Below are positions 24,933 to 34,023 of a DNA stretch of 52,881 nt, one piece after another. Below the pieces are notes generated by a model. The model saw only the letters and a list, made by a program, of their open reading frames with translations. It did no database searches and was not told where the DNA came from. Source of the DNA: DASRHG01 sp035650655 (lineage in GTDB: Bacteria > Desulfobacterota > Binatia > DP-6); NCBI GenBank assembly GCA_035650655.1, contig DASRHG010000167.1, forward strand, positions 1 through 52,881, in the 5' to 3' direction. The translations under genes and the position numbers were made by a program. The stretch's first letter is position 1. The number at the start of each line of letters is the position of its first letter.

Positions 24933-25883
24933 ATGAAGCGAACCGTCTTGCTCGTGGGCGTCCTCGCGGTCGCCGGGCGCATCGCCGCCGCGGCGGTCGT
25001 CACCGTCTCGGACTGCACGACGCCCGATCCGCACGTCCACGTGATCGGCGGCCGCACGGTGCTCGACGTCGGCACCGACGACCTCGTCCTCGCCTGCCCG
25101 CTCGCTCCGCTCGGGACGACGCACAGGGTGCGCGTCGTCGGTAATCGGGTGACGATCCAGGGCCCGGACGCGGGCATCGCGGCGGACGGCAAGGGGAACG
25201 CGGTCGACGTCCGCGCCTCGGACACGATCGTCGTCGACAGGGCGTCGCTCGAGGCGAGCAACGGGAACGGCATCATCCGCCTGCGCGCCCAGAACGGGCT
25301 CGACATCGAGCACGCGGTCCTCACGACCGGCGACGCCACGAAGGCCGGCAGGAGCACGGTCATCGAGTGCAGCGCGCCGGGCTGCCCGCTCACGATGCTC
25401 CACTCGACCGTGCTCGGGCACTCCGTGAAGGTCCGCATCTCGGGGACGATCACCGCCGTCTTCAACACGATCGTGACGCGCGGCGGGCGCGACCTGATCG
25501 ACGTCCGCGCGCTGCGCGGCGACGCCGATCTCTGCTGCAATCAGATGGGCGGCGGGACGGAGAGCGCGACGTTCATCCGCGCGTTCGGTGAGATCGACCT
25601 GACGTCGACGGAGATCAACCGCGCCGAAGGCATCACGATCGCCTCGGGGCTCGGCGGAAGCGGCCCGACGAACCTCCGGAACGCGACGCTGAACAACGAC
25701 TTCGGCAAGCAGGGCCAGATCGTCGTCACGGCCGCGAACGGCAGCTCCCAGGTGAACATCGCGGGGGCGACGCTCATCGACGACGACTTCCACGGCCCCG
25801 ACGTCTCGAGCCTGAACGGCCGGGAGACGCTCCCGCACGAGGGCTTCGCGAACACCGTCGGGACGCCCAAGGTGGACATGTGA
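24933..25883 (+). CDS. Secreted beta-helix-like protein A
   Basis: A 316-residue protein with a signal peptide (KRTVLLVGVLAVAGRIAAAA). It is rich in short alternating Val/Ile, Thr and Asn segments with turn-like gaps (VRVVGNRVTIQGPDAG, GIIRLRAQNGLDIEH), as in right-handed parallel beta-helices such as right_handed beta-helix and pectate-lyase-like proteins. No catalytic motif stands out. The next gene is a paralogue; both share DDLVLAC, VTIQGP and NDF segments in the same order. A good promoter and a G-rich ribosome site (24921-24926) lie upstream. Function unknown; a surface or extracellular role is likely. Confidence 0.75.
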   Translation: MKRTVLLVGVLAVAGRIAAAAVVTVSDCTTPDPHVHVIGGRTVLDVGTDDLVLACPLAPLGTTHRVRVVGNRVTIQGPDAGIAADGKGNAVDVRASDTIVVDRASLEASNGNGIIRLRAQNGLDIEHAVLTTGDATKAGRSTVIECSAPGCPLTMLHSTVLGHSVKVRISGTITAVFNTIVTRGGRDLIDVRALRGDADLCCNQMGGGTESATFIRAFGEIDLTSTEINRAEGITIASGLGGSGPTNLRNATLNNDFGKQGQIVVTAANGSSQVNIAGATLIDDDFHGPDVSSLNGRETLPHEGFANTVGTPKVDM

Positions 25884-26956
25884 TGACGCGACTCTTCCCC
25901 CTCCTCGTGCTCGCCGCCTTCCTCCGGACCGCGCCCGCGGCCGTCGTCACCGTGACCGACTGTGTGGCCGACCCGCATCTCTCGACGGTCTCGGCCTCGA
26001 CGCACCTCGACGTCGGCAGCGACGACCTCGTCCTCGCCTGCGCGCTCGCGCCGCTTCCCGGCACCGACCACGTGATCGTCGACGGCCACGACGTGACGAT
26101 CCAGGGGCCGGCCGGCAGCATCACCGGCAACAGCACGCAGGCGAACAAGATCACGGCGACCGGCACGTTCACCGCCGCCGGCGCGACGATCGAGCAGACC
26201 AACGGCAACGGCGGCGTCCTCGTCTCGGCGACGGGCGACGTGTCGATCACGAACTCGAACGTCACCACCGGCAACGTGCAGAGCGGCGGCGACCTCATGC
26301 TGATCGAGTGCACCGGCGGCTCGCCGAAGTGCACGGTGACGATCGCCGACTCGAACCTGACCGGGCGCCACATCCGCGTCGAGGGCGTGGGGAACGTCAC
26401 GCTCTCGAAGACGAAGGTCGTGACGCAGAGCCCGACGGACCTGATTCGCATCACGTCCTTCATGGGGGACGTGAACCTGGGCGCCGGGCCGTCCTCGGGC
26501 CAGGGCGACTGCTGCGGCTTCGGCGGCGGGGGCGGCAACACGTTCGTCAGCGGCAACGAAGGGAACCTCTTCGTGCGCGCGTTCGGGAAGATCGACGCCG
26601 CCGGCGCGAACGTCCTGGTCGCGGAGCTCATCTGCCTCCGCTCTGGCGTCTCGAGCTTCGGCAACGAGGGCGCCTGCGACGCGTGCGACCCGAACGCGCC
26701 GTCGAGCCAGGCGGCCGGCGTTCCGGCGACGATCGACGTCACCGACGCGTCGCTCCGGAACGACTTCGCGAAGCCGGGCGAGATCGAGCTCTGCGCGGAC
26801 GAGACGCGCTCGACGATCACCCTCACCGGCGCGACGCTCGTCGACGACAACACGAGCCAGCTGAACGACGTGTCCGAGCTGAACGGGTGCGAGCAGGTGC
26901 CGCGCACCACCCCGCCCTGCGTGAACCTGGTCGGGACGCCGGCGACGGACAGCTGA
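25883..26956 (+). CDS. Secreted beta-helix-like protein B (paralogue of A)
   Basis: A 357-residue exported protein (signal TRLFPLLVLAAFLRTAPAA) coupled to gene A by a TGATG overlap. It aligns with A along its whole length (VVTVTDC, DDLVLACALAPL, DVTIQGPAG, ASLRNDFAKPGEIEL, GATLVDD), so the pair arose by tandem duplication. B has extra Cys-rich loops in the middle (DCCGFGGGGGN and CDACDP, near 212-275) that A mostly lacks. It probably works with A at the cell surface. No enzyme motif was recognised. Confidence 0.75.
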   Translation: MTRLFPLLVLAAFLRTAPAAVVTVTDCVADPHLSTVSASTHLDVGSDDLVLACALAPLPGTDHVIVDGHDVTIQGPAGSITGNSTQANKITATGTFTAAGATIEQTNGNGGVLVSATGDVSITNSNVTTGNVQSGGDLMLIECTGGSPKCTVTIADSNLTGRHIRVEGVGNVTLSKTKVVTQSPTDLIRITSFMGDVNLGAGPSSGQGDCCGFGGGGGNTFVSGNEGNLFVRAFGKIDAAGANVLVAELICLRSGVSSFGNEGACDACDPNAPSSQAAGVPATIDVTDASLRNDFAKPGEIELCADETRSTITLTGATLVDDNTSQLNDVSELNGCEQVPRTTPPCVNLVGTPATDS

Positions 26957-27222
26957 GCCGAGGCACAGAGGAGTCACCCCACTCGTAGTCGCCGTCGCCG
27001 TCGGCGGCCGGTCCGCTCGCGCCCGGGACCCGCCCTGTGCGACGCACGGCTCGTTCACGACCGGGATGAACCCGGAGGGGAGGATGGCGCGGAGATCGGT
27101 GCGCCGGAGGACGGCGAACGTCCCCCGAGGCAGGGTCGTCTGCGGGCCGAGGTGGTCGCCGGCTCCGCGGCCGATGGCGACCCGGCGCGCGGCACGGTAC
27201 TCTCCCCCCGAAGGCGTGTGCC

Positions 27223-28362
27223 ATGTCGCAACCCGAGACCCTCCTCGCGCCCGGAACGAGCCCGATCGTCGCCCGTGGCATCTGCTACGTGCTCCTCGCC
27301 TACGAGGTTGCCATGTCGATCGACCTCGACGAGGCGGAGCGCCGCATCTCCGCTGCGACCGAGCGGGCGACCATCCGCCACAAGCGGCGCGCCCCCCGCT
27401 ACTTCGACTACGATCCGGCCCCCCTTCGCGTGATGCAGGACTCGCGGCCGATCGCCGTCGGCGACTGGCGCACGACGGGGTCGGTCGAGCTCGTCATCTA
27501 CGACTTCGGTGCGATCTCGGTCGGCTATGCGATCCCCCTCTCCGGGTCCCTCGCGAACCTGGTGGCGCTCGCCGACGCACTCTACGACAACGCCGCGTTG
27601 CTGGCCGACTCGCGGCGGCGCGTCGAGGAGTTTCTCGCCGACGTGCAGGGGGCGCTCACCCGCTCGCAGATCGCGAACGTCGTCGAGCCCTACTCGATCT
27701 TCCAGATCGAGGAGTTCGCGACGCCGTGCCCGCCCGCCGCGCTCTACACGACGTACGCGCACGACGTGGCGCAGCTCCTGCGGTCGGAGCGCGACGCGCT
27801 CTCGGACCAGGAGGTGCACGACGCGACCGCGGTGCGGATCGCGTTCGGACCCGACGACGTGGCGATCATCGACTGGGACGCGGCGCTCCTCTTCGACCGC
27901 GAGGCCGACGACGTCCGCGCCGTGCTCGAGTTCGCGAACGTCGAGCTCCTCGAGATGCGCTATCTCGACCAGCGCCTCGACTCCTCGCTCGACCAGGCAT
28001 ACGAGGCCCTCTCGCGCCGGACGACGCGATGGAGCATCCTCCCCGGCTCGGCGCGCGCCGATCTGCGCCGAATCGGTCAGCTCCAGGTCGACGCGGCGAT
28101 CCTCTTCGAGGGCGTCAACAACGCCTTGAAGCTCCTGGGCGACCAGTACCTCGCGCGGGTGTACCGGCTCGTCTCCGAGCGGTTCCATCTGGCCGAGTGG
28201 GACGCGAGCATTCTCCGGAAGCTCGAGACGCTCGAGAGCATCTATCAGAAGATGTCGGATTTCGCGGCGACGTGGCGGCTCGAGCTCCTCGAGTGGATCA
28301 TCATCGCGCTCATCGCCGCCGAGATCGCGCTGTCGGTCGTCGTCCCCCTCACGGGACGGTAG
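27223..28362 (+). CDS. DUF155 (RMD1/RMND1 family) protein with C-terminal membrane anchor
   Basis: A 379-residue protein. VELVIYDFGAISVGYAIPL near residue 90 is the central DUF155 motif, which in eukaryotic Rmd1 proteins reads as a VxxYxxGxVxF core. The middle is helical and charged. The C-terminus LLEWIIIALIAAEIALSVVV is a single membrane segment, as in the family. Eukaryotic members work in mitochondria; the bacterial role is unknown. It stands alone: 266 bases separate it from the repeat-protein operon, and no partner gene is adjacent. AAGG nine bases before the ATG may serve as ribosome site. Confidence 0.82.
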   Translation: MSQPETLLAPGTSPIVARGICYVLLAYEVAMSIDLDEAERRISAATERATIRHKRRAPRYFDYDPAPLRVMQDSRPIAVGDWRTTGSVELVIYDFGAISVGYAIPLSGSLANLVALADALYDNAALLADSRRRVEEFLADVQGALTRSQIANVVEPYSIFQIEEFATPCPPAALYTTYAHDVAQLLRSERDALSDQEVHDATAVRIAFGPDDVAIIDWDAALLFDREADDVRAVLEFANVELLEMRYLDQRLDSSLDQAYEALSRRTTRWSILPGSARADLRRIGQLQVDAAILFEGVNNALKLLGDQYLARVYRLVSERFHLAEWDASILRKLETLESIYQKMSDFAATWRLELLEWIIIALIAAEIALSVVVPLTGR

Positions 28363-28407
28363 CCGACGCTTCACGCGCGCGCGACGCCCGCGCAACCCGC
28401 CGCCGCT

Positions 28408-28671
28408 ATGCTCGGGCGCATGACGTTCTCGAGCGTGGTCCGCACGGCGGCCGGGACGCCCCGCCTGGTCCGCGTCGGTGCGCTCTCGCCCTACGCGGTC
28501 GAGGTGCTGGCGGACGACGCGCTCCGCGCCGGGCCGGGCGCGCAGCTCGACGTCGCGGTCGGCGGCGGGGCGCACGTGGAGGCAGTCCGGGCGCGCCTTG
28601 CGTGGCTCGCCCGGCGCGGCATCGCGGTCGTCGTGCGTCGTGCGCCGGACGGCGCGTGCGGCGCCACCTGA
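28408..28671 (+). CDS. Small hypothetical protein
   Basis: An 87-residue reading frame with the very GC-rich third codon position of real genes in this window. A second ATG at 28420 may be the true start. It has a predicted alpha/beta pattern (SPYAVEVLADDALRAG, LDVAVGGG, IAVVVRRA) and no motif I know. No strong ribosome site is seen. It lies between the DUF155 gene and the glycosyltransferase operon. Function unknown. Confidence 0.5.
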   Translation: MLGRMTFSSVVRTAAGTPRLVRVGALSPYAVEVLADDALRAGPGAQLDVAVGGGAHVEAVRARLAWLARRGIAVVVRRAPDGACGAT

Positions 28672-28767
28672 GCTCGCGGCGCTCCGGGAGCCGGCGGGCT
28701 CAGGCGCCCACGGACGCGTTCGGGCACGGCCGTTGCTTTCGCATGCCTCGGCCTCCCGAAGCGCGCG

Positions 28768-28783
28768 GCCCGCGGCCGCGGGC
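28768..28783. repeat. 16-bp perfect palindrome upstream of the glycosyltransferase operon
   Basis: GCCCGCGGCCGCGGGC reads the same on both strands and lies 30 bases before the TTG start at 28814. It could be an operator or a hairpin that hides the ribosome site. In such GC-rich DNA, chance is a real alternative. Confidence 0.4.
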
Positions 28784-28813
28784 GGGACAAGCGCCTGACC
28801 CGGAGTCGGCGGC

Positions 28814-30733
28814 TTGACCCGTCGCCGCGTCGCGCGGGACCCGGCCCGCCGCGTCTCCGTCGTCATCCCGTCGTGGAACACGCGTGACGTGACGGTCGCG
28901 TGCGTCGAGCGCGTGCGGCGCCACACGCGCCCGCCCGCCGAGGTGCTCGTCGTCGAGAACGGGTCCACCGACGGGTCGGCCGAGGCCGTCGCCGCGCTCG
29001 CCGCGACGCCCGGCCCGGTGCCGGTCACCGTGCTGCGGAACGCGGAGAACCTCGGCTGGGCGCGGGCGACGAACCAGGGCATCCGGGCCGCGCGCGGACG
29101 CTGGGTCGTGCTGCTCAACAGCGACGTGCTGGTCACGCCCGGCTGGCTCGAGCCGCTCCTCGCCGCCGCGGCGGACCCGCGCGTCGGCCTCGTCGGCCCG
29201 ATGACGAACTACGCCGGGAGCGTCGCGCAGAGCCTCGTCACGCGCCCGCCCTACGACTCGGCGGCCGGCCTCGACGCGTTCGCGGCACGCTGGGCCGCCG
29301 CGCATCGCGGGGAGCGGCGGGCGGTCGAGAAGCTCGTCGGCTTCTGCCTCCTCGTCCGCCGCGCGGCGCTCGCGCGCATCGGGCTCCTCGACGAGCGCTT
29401 CGGCCTCGGCAACTACGACGACGACGACCTCTGCCGGCGCGCGCGCGCGGCCGGCTGGACGCTCCTCGTCGCGCGCGAGTCGTTCGTCCATCACCACGGG
29501 AGCCTCTCCTTCCGCGCGAACGGCGTCGACCACGCGGCCCTCATGCGCGCGAACGAGCGGGCGTACGAGGCGAAGTGGCGGCCGCCGGCGTCCCGTCCGT
29601 CGCGGCCGGCCCGCCCGTCGATCGCGCTCTGCATGATCGCCCGGGACGCGGCGCCGGACGTCGGCCGCGCCCTCGCGAGCGCCGCGGGCGCCGTCGACGA
29701 GATGGTCGTCGTCGACACCGGCTCGACGGACGACACGCCGGCGATCGCGCGCGCCCACGGGGCGACCGTCGTCCACGCGCCGTGGACGGACGACTTCGCG
29801 GCGGCGCGCAACGTCGCGCTCGCGCGCGCGCGGGCCGCCTGGGTCCTGTCGCTCGACGCCGACGAGGCGCTCCCGGCCGCGACCGCGGCCGCGCTGGGCG
29901 ACGTCGTCGCGGCCGTTCGGACGCCCGGGCTCCGCCTCCCCGTCTACAACCTCGCCGCCGACGGCTGCCCGTCGAGCGTGCATCTGGCGCTCCGGCTCTT
30001 CGCGCGGCGCCCCGGCCACCGCTTCGTCGGCCGGGTCCACGAGCGGCCGACCGTCGCGCCGGCGGCGGCCGTCGGCCTCCCGATCGTCCACCACGGCTAC
30101 GCGGATCCGGCGGCGCTGCGCGCGAAGCTCGCCCGCAACCGGGCGCTCCTCGAGGCGATGCTCGCCGAGCGCGACGACCCCGAGACGCGCTACTTCCTCG
30201 CCGCGTCCTGCCTGGGGCTCGACGACCACGCCGCCGCCGCCCGCGCGGCGGAGGCCGCCCTCGCGGCCGCTCCGCCCGACGCCATCGAGCTCCGGCTCGC
30301 GGCCCTCCACGTCCTCGCCCGCGCGGCGGCCGCGGCCGGCGACGACGCCCGCGCGCGCCGGCTCTGCGAGGCGGCGCTGGCGCTCCGCCCGGACTGGATC
30401 GACGCGCGCTTCCTCCTCGGGCGTCTCGAGCGGCGCGCGGGGCGGCCGCGCGAGGCCATCGTCGCGTTCGCGCGCTTCCTCGCGGACCGGGAGCGGCTCG
30501 CGGCCGACCCGGACGCCGCCGCGCGCTTTCCGCAGCTCGCGACGCTCGGCGCGGCGCCGCTCGCGCACGCCGAGCTGGCGCTCGTCCACGCCGCGCTCGG
30601 CGCCCGCGCGCGCGCGCGCGCCGCCGCCGAGCGCGCCCGCCGGCTCGCGCCCGCGAGCGCGGAGATCGCCCGACTCGTCGCCGCGCTCGGCGACCACGGG
30701 AAGGAGGTCCGAGAGCCATGGATCACGCCCTGA
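28814..30733 (+). CDS. Tandem family 2 glycosyltransferase with TPR-like C-terminus
   Basis: A 639-residue protein. The first GT2 domain (about 14-240) has VSVVIPSWNT, VVENGSTDGS, LLNSDVLV and a late GNYDDDDLCRRA. The second (about 265-420) has IALCMIARD, VDTGSTDDT and LSLDADEAL, like the SunS/TPR-linked GT2 group. The rest (about 450-625) is Ala- and Arg-rich helical repeats of TPR type. The start is a TTG at 28814, with GGAG 8 bases upstream; no ATG lies near the first domain, so the start is less certain. The next gene begins inside its 3' end. It probably glycosylates a protein or polysaccharide, with the repeats holding the partner. Confidence 0.85.
   Translation: MTRRRVARDPARRVSVVIPSWNTRDVTVACVERVRRHTRPPAEVLVVENGSTDGSAEAVAALAATPGPVPVTVLRNAENLGWARATNQGIRAARGRWVVLLNSDVLVTPGWLEPLLAAAADPRVGLVGPMTNYAGSVAQSLVTRPPYDSAAGLDAFAARWAAAHRGERRAVEKLVGFCLLVRRAALARIGLLDERFGLGNYDDDDLCRRARAAGWTLLVARESFVHHHGSLSFRANGVDHAALMRANERAYEAKWRPPASRPSRPARPSIALCMIARDAAPDVGRALASAAGAVDEMVVVDTGSTDDTPAIARAHGATVVHAPWTDDFAAARNVALARARAAWVLSLDADEALPAATAAALGDVVAAVRTPGLRLPVYNLAADGCPSSVHLALRLFARRPGHRFVGRVHERPTVAPAAAVGLPIVHHGYADPAALRAKLARNRALLEAMLAERDDPETRYFLAASCLGLDDHAAAARAAEAALAAAPPDAIELRLAALHVLARAAAAAGDDARARRLCEAALALRPDWIDARFLLGRLERRAGRPREAIVAFARFLADRERLAADPDAAARFPQLATLGAAPLAHAELALVHAALGARARARAAAERARRLAPASAEIARLVAALGDHGKEVREPWITP
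30701..30708 (+). promoter_or_regulatory. Strong ribosome-binding site inside the upstream gene
   Basis: AAGGAGGT lies 9 bases before the ATG at 30718 and fixes the start of the TPR gene, which overlaps the previous gene by 16 bases. It is the best-matching Shine-Dalgarno I noticed in the window. Confidence 0.8.
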
Positions 30734-31665
30734 CGACCGACCGCCGCGCCCGCGTGCAGCAGCTCGTCGACCGCGGCGAGGCGCTGCTCGAGGTGTCCGA
30801 CCCCGAAGGCGCCCGGGCCTGCTTCACCGAGGCGCTTCGGCTCGACGCCGCGAGCGTCCGTGCGCGCCACGGGCTCGGCCTCTGCTTCGAGGCGGAGGGA
30901 CGCGACGAGCGCGCGCTCGCGGCGTACGAGCAGGCGCGCGCCGACGCCCCCGACGATCCGGGGCTCGCGTTCTCGGCCGCGTCGCTCTGCCAGCGCCTCG
31001 GGCTCCTCGAGGACGCGGCCGCGCGCTACGCAGCGGTGATCGCCCTCGTCCCCGACCACAAGCTCGCGCTGCACAACCTCGGCTCCCTCTGCCTCTCGCG
31101 CGGGGACCTCGAAGCGGCCCGCGGCCTCTTCGAGCGGGCGCTCGCGGTCGACCCCGCGGAGCCGGCGACGCGGCTCAACCTCGCCGTGGCCCTCCAGGGC
31201 CTCGGGGACCGGGACGCCCTCGTCGCGTGCCTCGAGGAGGGCGTGCGCGCGCGGCCCGACCACGTCGGACTCCGCTACCGCCTCGCTCTCGCGCACCTCG
31301 CGCGCGGAGAGACGGACGCGGCGCGCACGCACTTCCGCGCCGTGCTCGACCTCGATCCCCACTGCTTCGAGGCACACTACCGGCTCGGGCAGCTGAGCCT
31401 CGCCCGGGGCGACGCCCGGGACGGCGCCGTGTGGCTCGAGAAGGCGTGCGCCCTCCGGCCCGACAGCGCGACGGCCGAGAACGACCTCGGCGTCGCGCGG
31501 CAGCTCCTCGGCGACGTCGACGGCGCGCGCGCCTGCTTCGAGCGCGCGCTCGGGACGGACCCCGGCCACGAGGCCGCCCGCCACAACCTCGCGACGCTGC
31601 CGCCGCGCCCGCCGCGGATCGTCCGCCACGTGCTCGCCGGCGGCGGCGCCGACTCCGGCACGTGA
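30718..31665 (+). CDS. TPR-repeat protein
   Basis: A 315-residue protein built almost wholly of about eight TPR units of 34 residues, such as GARACFTEALRLDAASV, AARGLFERALAVDPAEP and GARACFERALGTDPGHE, each with the A-x-x-x-F/Y-x-x-A-L-x-x-D-P ending. No signal peptide, so it should be cytoplasmic. It lies between two glycosyltransferase genes with overlaps on both sides (16 bases and GTGA), so it likely scaffolds them or their substrate. TPR proteins in such clusters often resemble the repeat part of protein O-glycosyltransferases, but no catalytic domain is present here. Confidence 0.88.
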   Translation: MDHALTTDRRARVQQLVDRGEALLEVSDPEGARACFTEALRLDAASVRARHGLGLCFEAEGRDERALAAYEQARADAPDDPGLAFSAASLCQRLGLLEDAAARYAAVIALVPDHKLALHNLGSLCLSRGDLEAARGLFERALAVDPAEPATRLNLAVALQGLGDRDALVACLEEGVRARPDHVGLRYRLALAHLARGETDAARTHFRAVLDLDPHCFEAHYRLGQLSLARGDARDGAVWLEKACALRPDSATAENDLGVARQLLGDVDGARACFERALGTDPGHEAARHNLATLPPRPPRIVRHVLAGGGADSGT

Positions 31666-32240
31666 GCGTCGCCGTCGTCATCGGCACGTTCGGCGACGCC
31701 GCCCGGTGGGGCGCGCTCGCGGCGCGCGCCGTCGCGTCGTGCGCGCGCCAGACGCGCCGGCCCGACGAGGTGCTGCACGTCCACGCCGACTCGCTCGCCG
31801 CCGCCCGGAACGCCGGCGCCGAGGCCGCGCGGACGGAGTGGCTCTGCTTCCTCGACGCCGACGACGAGCTCGACCCGCGCTACGTCGAAGCCATGCTCGC
31901 CGGCGACGGGGATCTCCGCTACCCGCGCGTCGTGTGGCTCGAGCCGGGCCGCCCCGAGCCGCCGCCCTGCGCGCTCGGCCCCTTCGACCTCCGCGAGCGC
32001 AACTACCTCGTGATCGGCACGCTGGTCCGGCGGGCGCAGCTCCTGCGCCTCGGCGGCTTCGACGCGCGCCTGCCGATGTACGAGGACTGGGACCTCTGGC
32101 TCCGGTGCGCGCGGGACGGCGCGCGGATCGTGCTCTGCCGCGACGCCGTCTATCGCGCGCACGTGCGCCCCGGGAGCCGGAACCGCCAGGGGGCGCTCGC
32201 GCCGCGCGTGTACCACGCGATCCGCGCCGCCCACGCGTAG
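31662..32240 (+). CDS. Small family 2 glycosyltransferase
   Basis: A 192-residue GT-A protein starting at a GTG that overlaps the TPR gene stop. It has SVAVVIGTFGD, FLDADDELDPRYVE (the DxD site) and YEDWDLWLRCARDGARI. It is short for a GT2 enzyme because the usual VxNGS strand is reduced to HVHADSLAAARN, where the nucleotide-contacting VDDGS is not seen. It could be a trimmed but active transferase. Last gene of the 28814-32240 operon. Confidence 0.78.
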   Translation: MSVAVVIGTFGDAARWGALAARAVASCARQTRRPDEVLHVHADSLAAARNAGAEAARTEWLCFLDADDELDPRYVEAMLAGDGDLRYPRVVWLEPGRPEPPPCALGPFDLRERNYLVIGTLVRRAQLLRLGGFDARLPMYEDWDLWLRCARDGARIVLCRDAVYRAHVRPGSRNRQGALAPRVYHAIRAAHA

Positions 32241-32306
32241 CACGTCGACGATCGTCGTCACGGTGCCCCGCAGGCCGGCTTGAACGCGGCCGCGCACTCG
32301 GGTGAG

Positions 32307-33086
32307 ATGCCGCGGATGGCGGCGCCGCCCGAGGAGTACCGGCTGAGCGCGCGGCACTACGACGCGACGTACGCGCTTCTCCGGACGCCGTCGGGCGACG
32401 TCGACTTCTACCGCGCCCTCGCGCGCGAGGCCGGAGGCCCCGTCCTCGAGCTCGGCTGCGGGACGGGCCGCGTGCTGCTGCCCATCGCCCGCGACGGGAT
32501 CCCGTGCACCGGTCTGGAGGCGTCGGCGGAGATGCTCGCCATCCTCCGTGGCATGACGCCGCCGCCGAACCTGGCGCTCGTCCGGGGCCGGATGGAGCAC
32601 TTCGACCTCGGAGGGGCCCGCTTCGCGCTCGTCTTCTCCGCGTTCCGCGCCTTCCAGCACCTCCTCGACGTCGACGACCAGCTCGCGTGCCTCGCGTGCG
32701 TCCGTCGCCACCTGGCGCCCCGCGGGCGCTTCGCGTTCGACGTCTTCAACCCGCAGCTCGCGCGCATCGCAGATGACTCGGACGCGGAGACCGAGGACGC
32801 ACGCTTCGCCGCGGACGGCGTCGAGACCGTCCGCTTCGCGGCGCGGCGCCAGGACCGGGCGCGGCAGGTCATGACGCTCCGCCTCCGCTACGAGCATCGG
32901 CGCGACGGCGTGATCGTCGGCGAGGAGCGCGAGGAGTTTCGCCTCCGCTGGTTCCTCCGCTGGGAGCTGGAGCATCTCCTCGCGCGCGCCGGCTTCGCGG
33001 TCGACGCGCTCTGGGGCGACTTCCACCGGCGGCCGTTCGCCGGCGACCCGCCGGAGATCGTGATCGTCGCACGGCCGGCGTCGTGA
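32307..33086 (+). CDS. SAM-dependent methyltransferase (class I)
   Basis: A 259-residue class I methyltransferase. VLELGCGTGRV (46-56) is motif I, and GLEASAEMLAIL follows as the acidic-loop region. The middle strand ALVFSAFRAFQHLLD fits small-molecule methyltransferases. I chose the ATG at 32307, weakly supported by GGTGAG; a TTG at 32280 or an ATG at 32316 is possible. It lies 66 bases after the glycosyltransferase operon, perhaps in the same transcript. It could modify a sugar or lipid; substrate unknown. Confidence 0.8.
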   Translation: MPRMAAPPEEYRLSARHYDATYALLRTPSGDVDFYRALAREAGGPVLELGCGTGRVLLPIARDGIPCTGLEASAEMLAILRGMTPPPNLALVRGRMEHFDLGGARFALVFSAFRAFQHLLDVDDQLACLACVRRHLAPRGRFAFDVFNPQLARIADDSDAETEDARFAADGVETVRFAARRQDRARQVMTLRLRYEHRRDGVIVGEEREEFRLRWFLRWELEHLLARAGFAVDALWGDFHRRPFAGDPPEIVIVARPAS

Positions 33087-33138
33087 ACGAAGCGCGGCGG
33101 CGATGCTCCGGTGCGGGGGAACCCGACCGAGCGCGCGA

Positions 33139-34023
33139 TCACCGAGGCACGACGATCCGGTACGTGACCCCGCCCGTCGCGACGACGCGGCCCGAGTCGC
33201 GGCCGACGAGGACGACCGTGCTGAGGAAGATCTCGTCGATGCGCCGGAGCGTCCGGGCGTGCGCGACGACGTCCTCCGCGCCGGTCCGTTCGTGGAAGCT
33301 CGCCGTGATCCCGACCGTCGCCGCCTTCGAGCGGAGGTCGAGCCCGACGACCGACCACGACGCCATGGCGCCCGCCGTGTCGAGGAGCGCCGCGAGCGCG
33401 CCCGGGTGCGTCGCCCCCTCGCCGTCGCCGTGCTCGGACCGCTGCGGCAGCGCGACGCGCGCCCGGCCGTCGTGCATGTGGGCGATCGCGAGGCCGAGGC
33501 GCGCCATGAACGGCGTCGCGACGATGAAGCGCGCCAGCTCGGGAACGGCGTCGCCGCCCGCGCCGGCGTCGAGGTCGGCCGGGGCGCGGGCGAGCCGGCG
33601 GTCGGGCGGTGCGGGCGGCGCGGCGCGATGGGTGACGAGGCCCTTCGCGATCCGCTTCCCGGCGTCGGTGCGGACGTCGACGTCGACGTACACGAGCTCC
33701 TTCCCGCGGCGGAGGACGGCCGCCTCGGCGACGATGTCCTCGCCGATCGCGGCGGCGAGGTAGTCGACGGCGAGGTCGAGGACCGCCGTCTCGAGGCCCG
33801 ATCCGTCCTCGAGGCCCGCGCGCGCCGCGAGCGCGCCGGCGATCGCGATCGCGGAGGCGGGCACGCCGCCGTGGAGCGCCCGGCCGGGGTTCGAGTTCTC
33901 GTCCTTGTACGGGACGCGGAGGCGCGCGCCCGCCTCGTCGACCGCCTCGACGCGCACGCCGAGGGCCCGCGGGTAGGGCGCGTCCTCGACGCGGGCGGCG
34001 AGCGGCGCGAAGCGGCCCGTCAC
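33139..34023 (-). CDS. Double-hotdog thioesterase
   Basis: A 294-residue protein with two hotdog (PaaI-like) domains. The first has NPGRALHGGVPAS with the family's HGG, and the second has HPGALAALLDTAG, close to the HGGxxxxLxD motif. It begins at a GTG overlapping the PhyH gene stop. It should hydrolyse acyl-CoA thioesters. The second domain lacks the HGG of the first, so one site may be inactive and structural. Third gene of a dehydrogenase/oxygenase/thioesterase operon that looks like part of lipid or aromatic acid breakdown. Confidence 0.83.
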   Translation of the reverse strand: MTGRFAPLAARVEDAPYPRALGVRVEAVDEAGARLRVPYKDENSNPGRALHGGVPASAIAIAGALAARAGLEDGSGLETAVLDLAVDYLAAAIGEDIVAEAAVLRRGKELVYVDVDVRTDAGKRIAKGLVTHRAAPPAPPDRRLARAPADLDAGAGGDAVPELARFIVATPFMARLGLAIAHMHDGRARVALPQRSEHGDGEGATHPGALAALLDTAGAMASWSVVGLDLRSKAATVGITASFHERTGAEDVVAHARTLRRIDEIFLSTVVLVGRDSGRVVATGGVTYRIVVPR

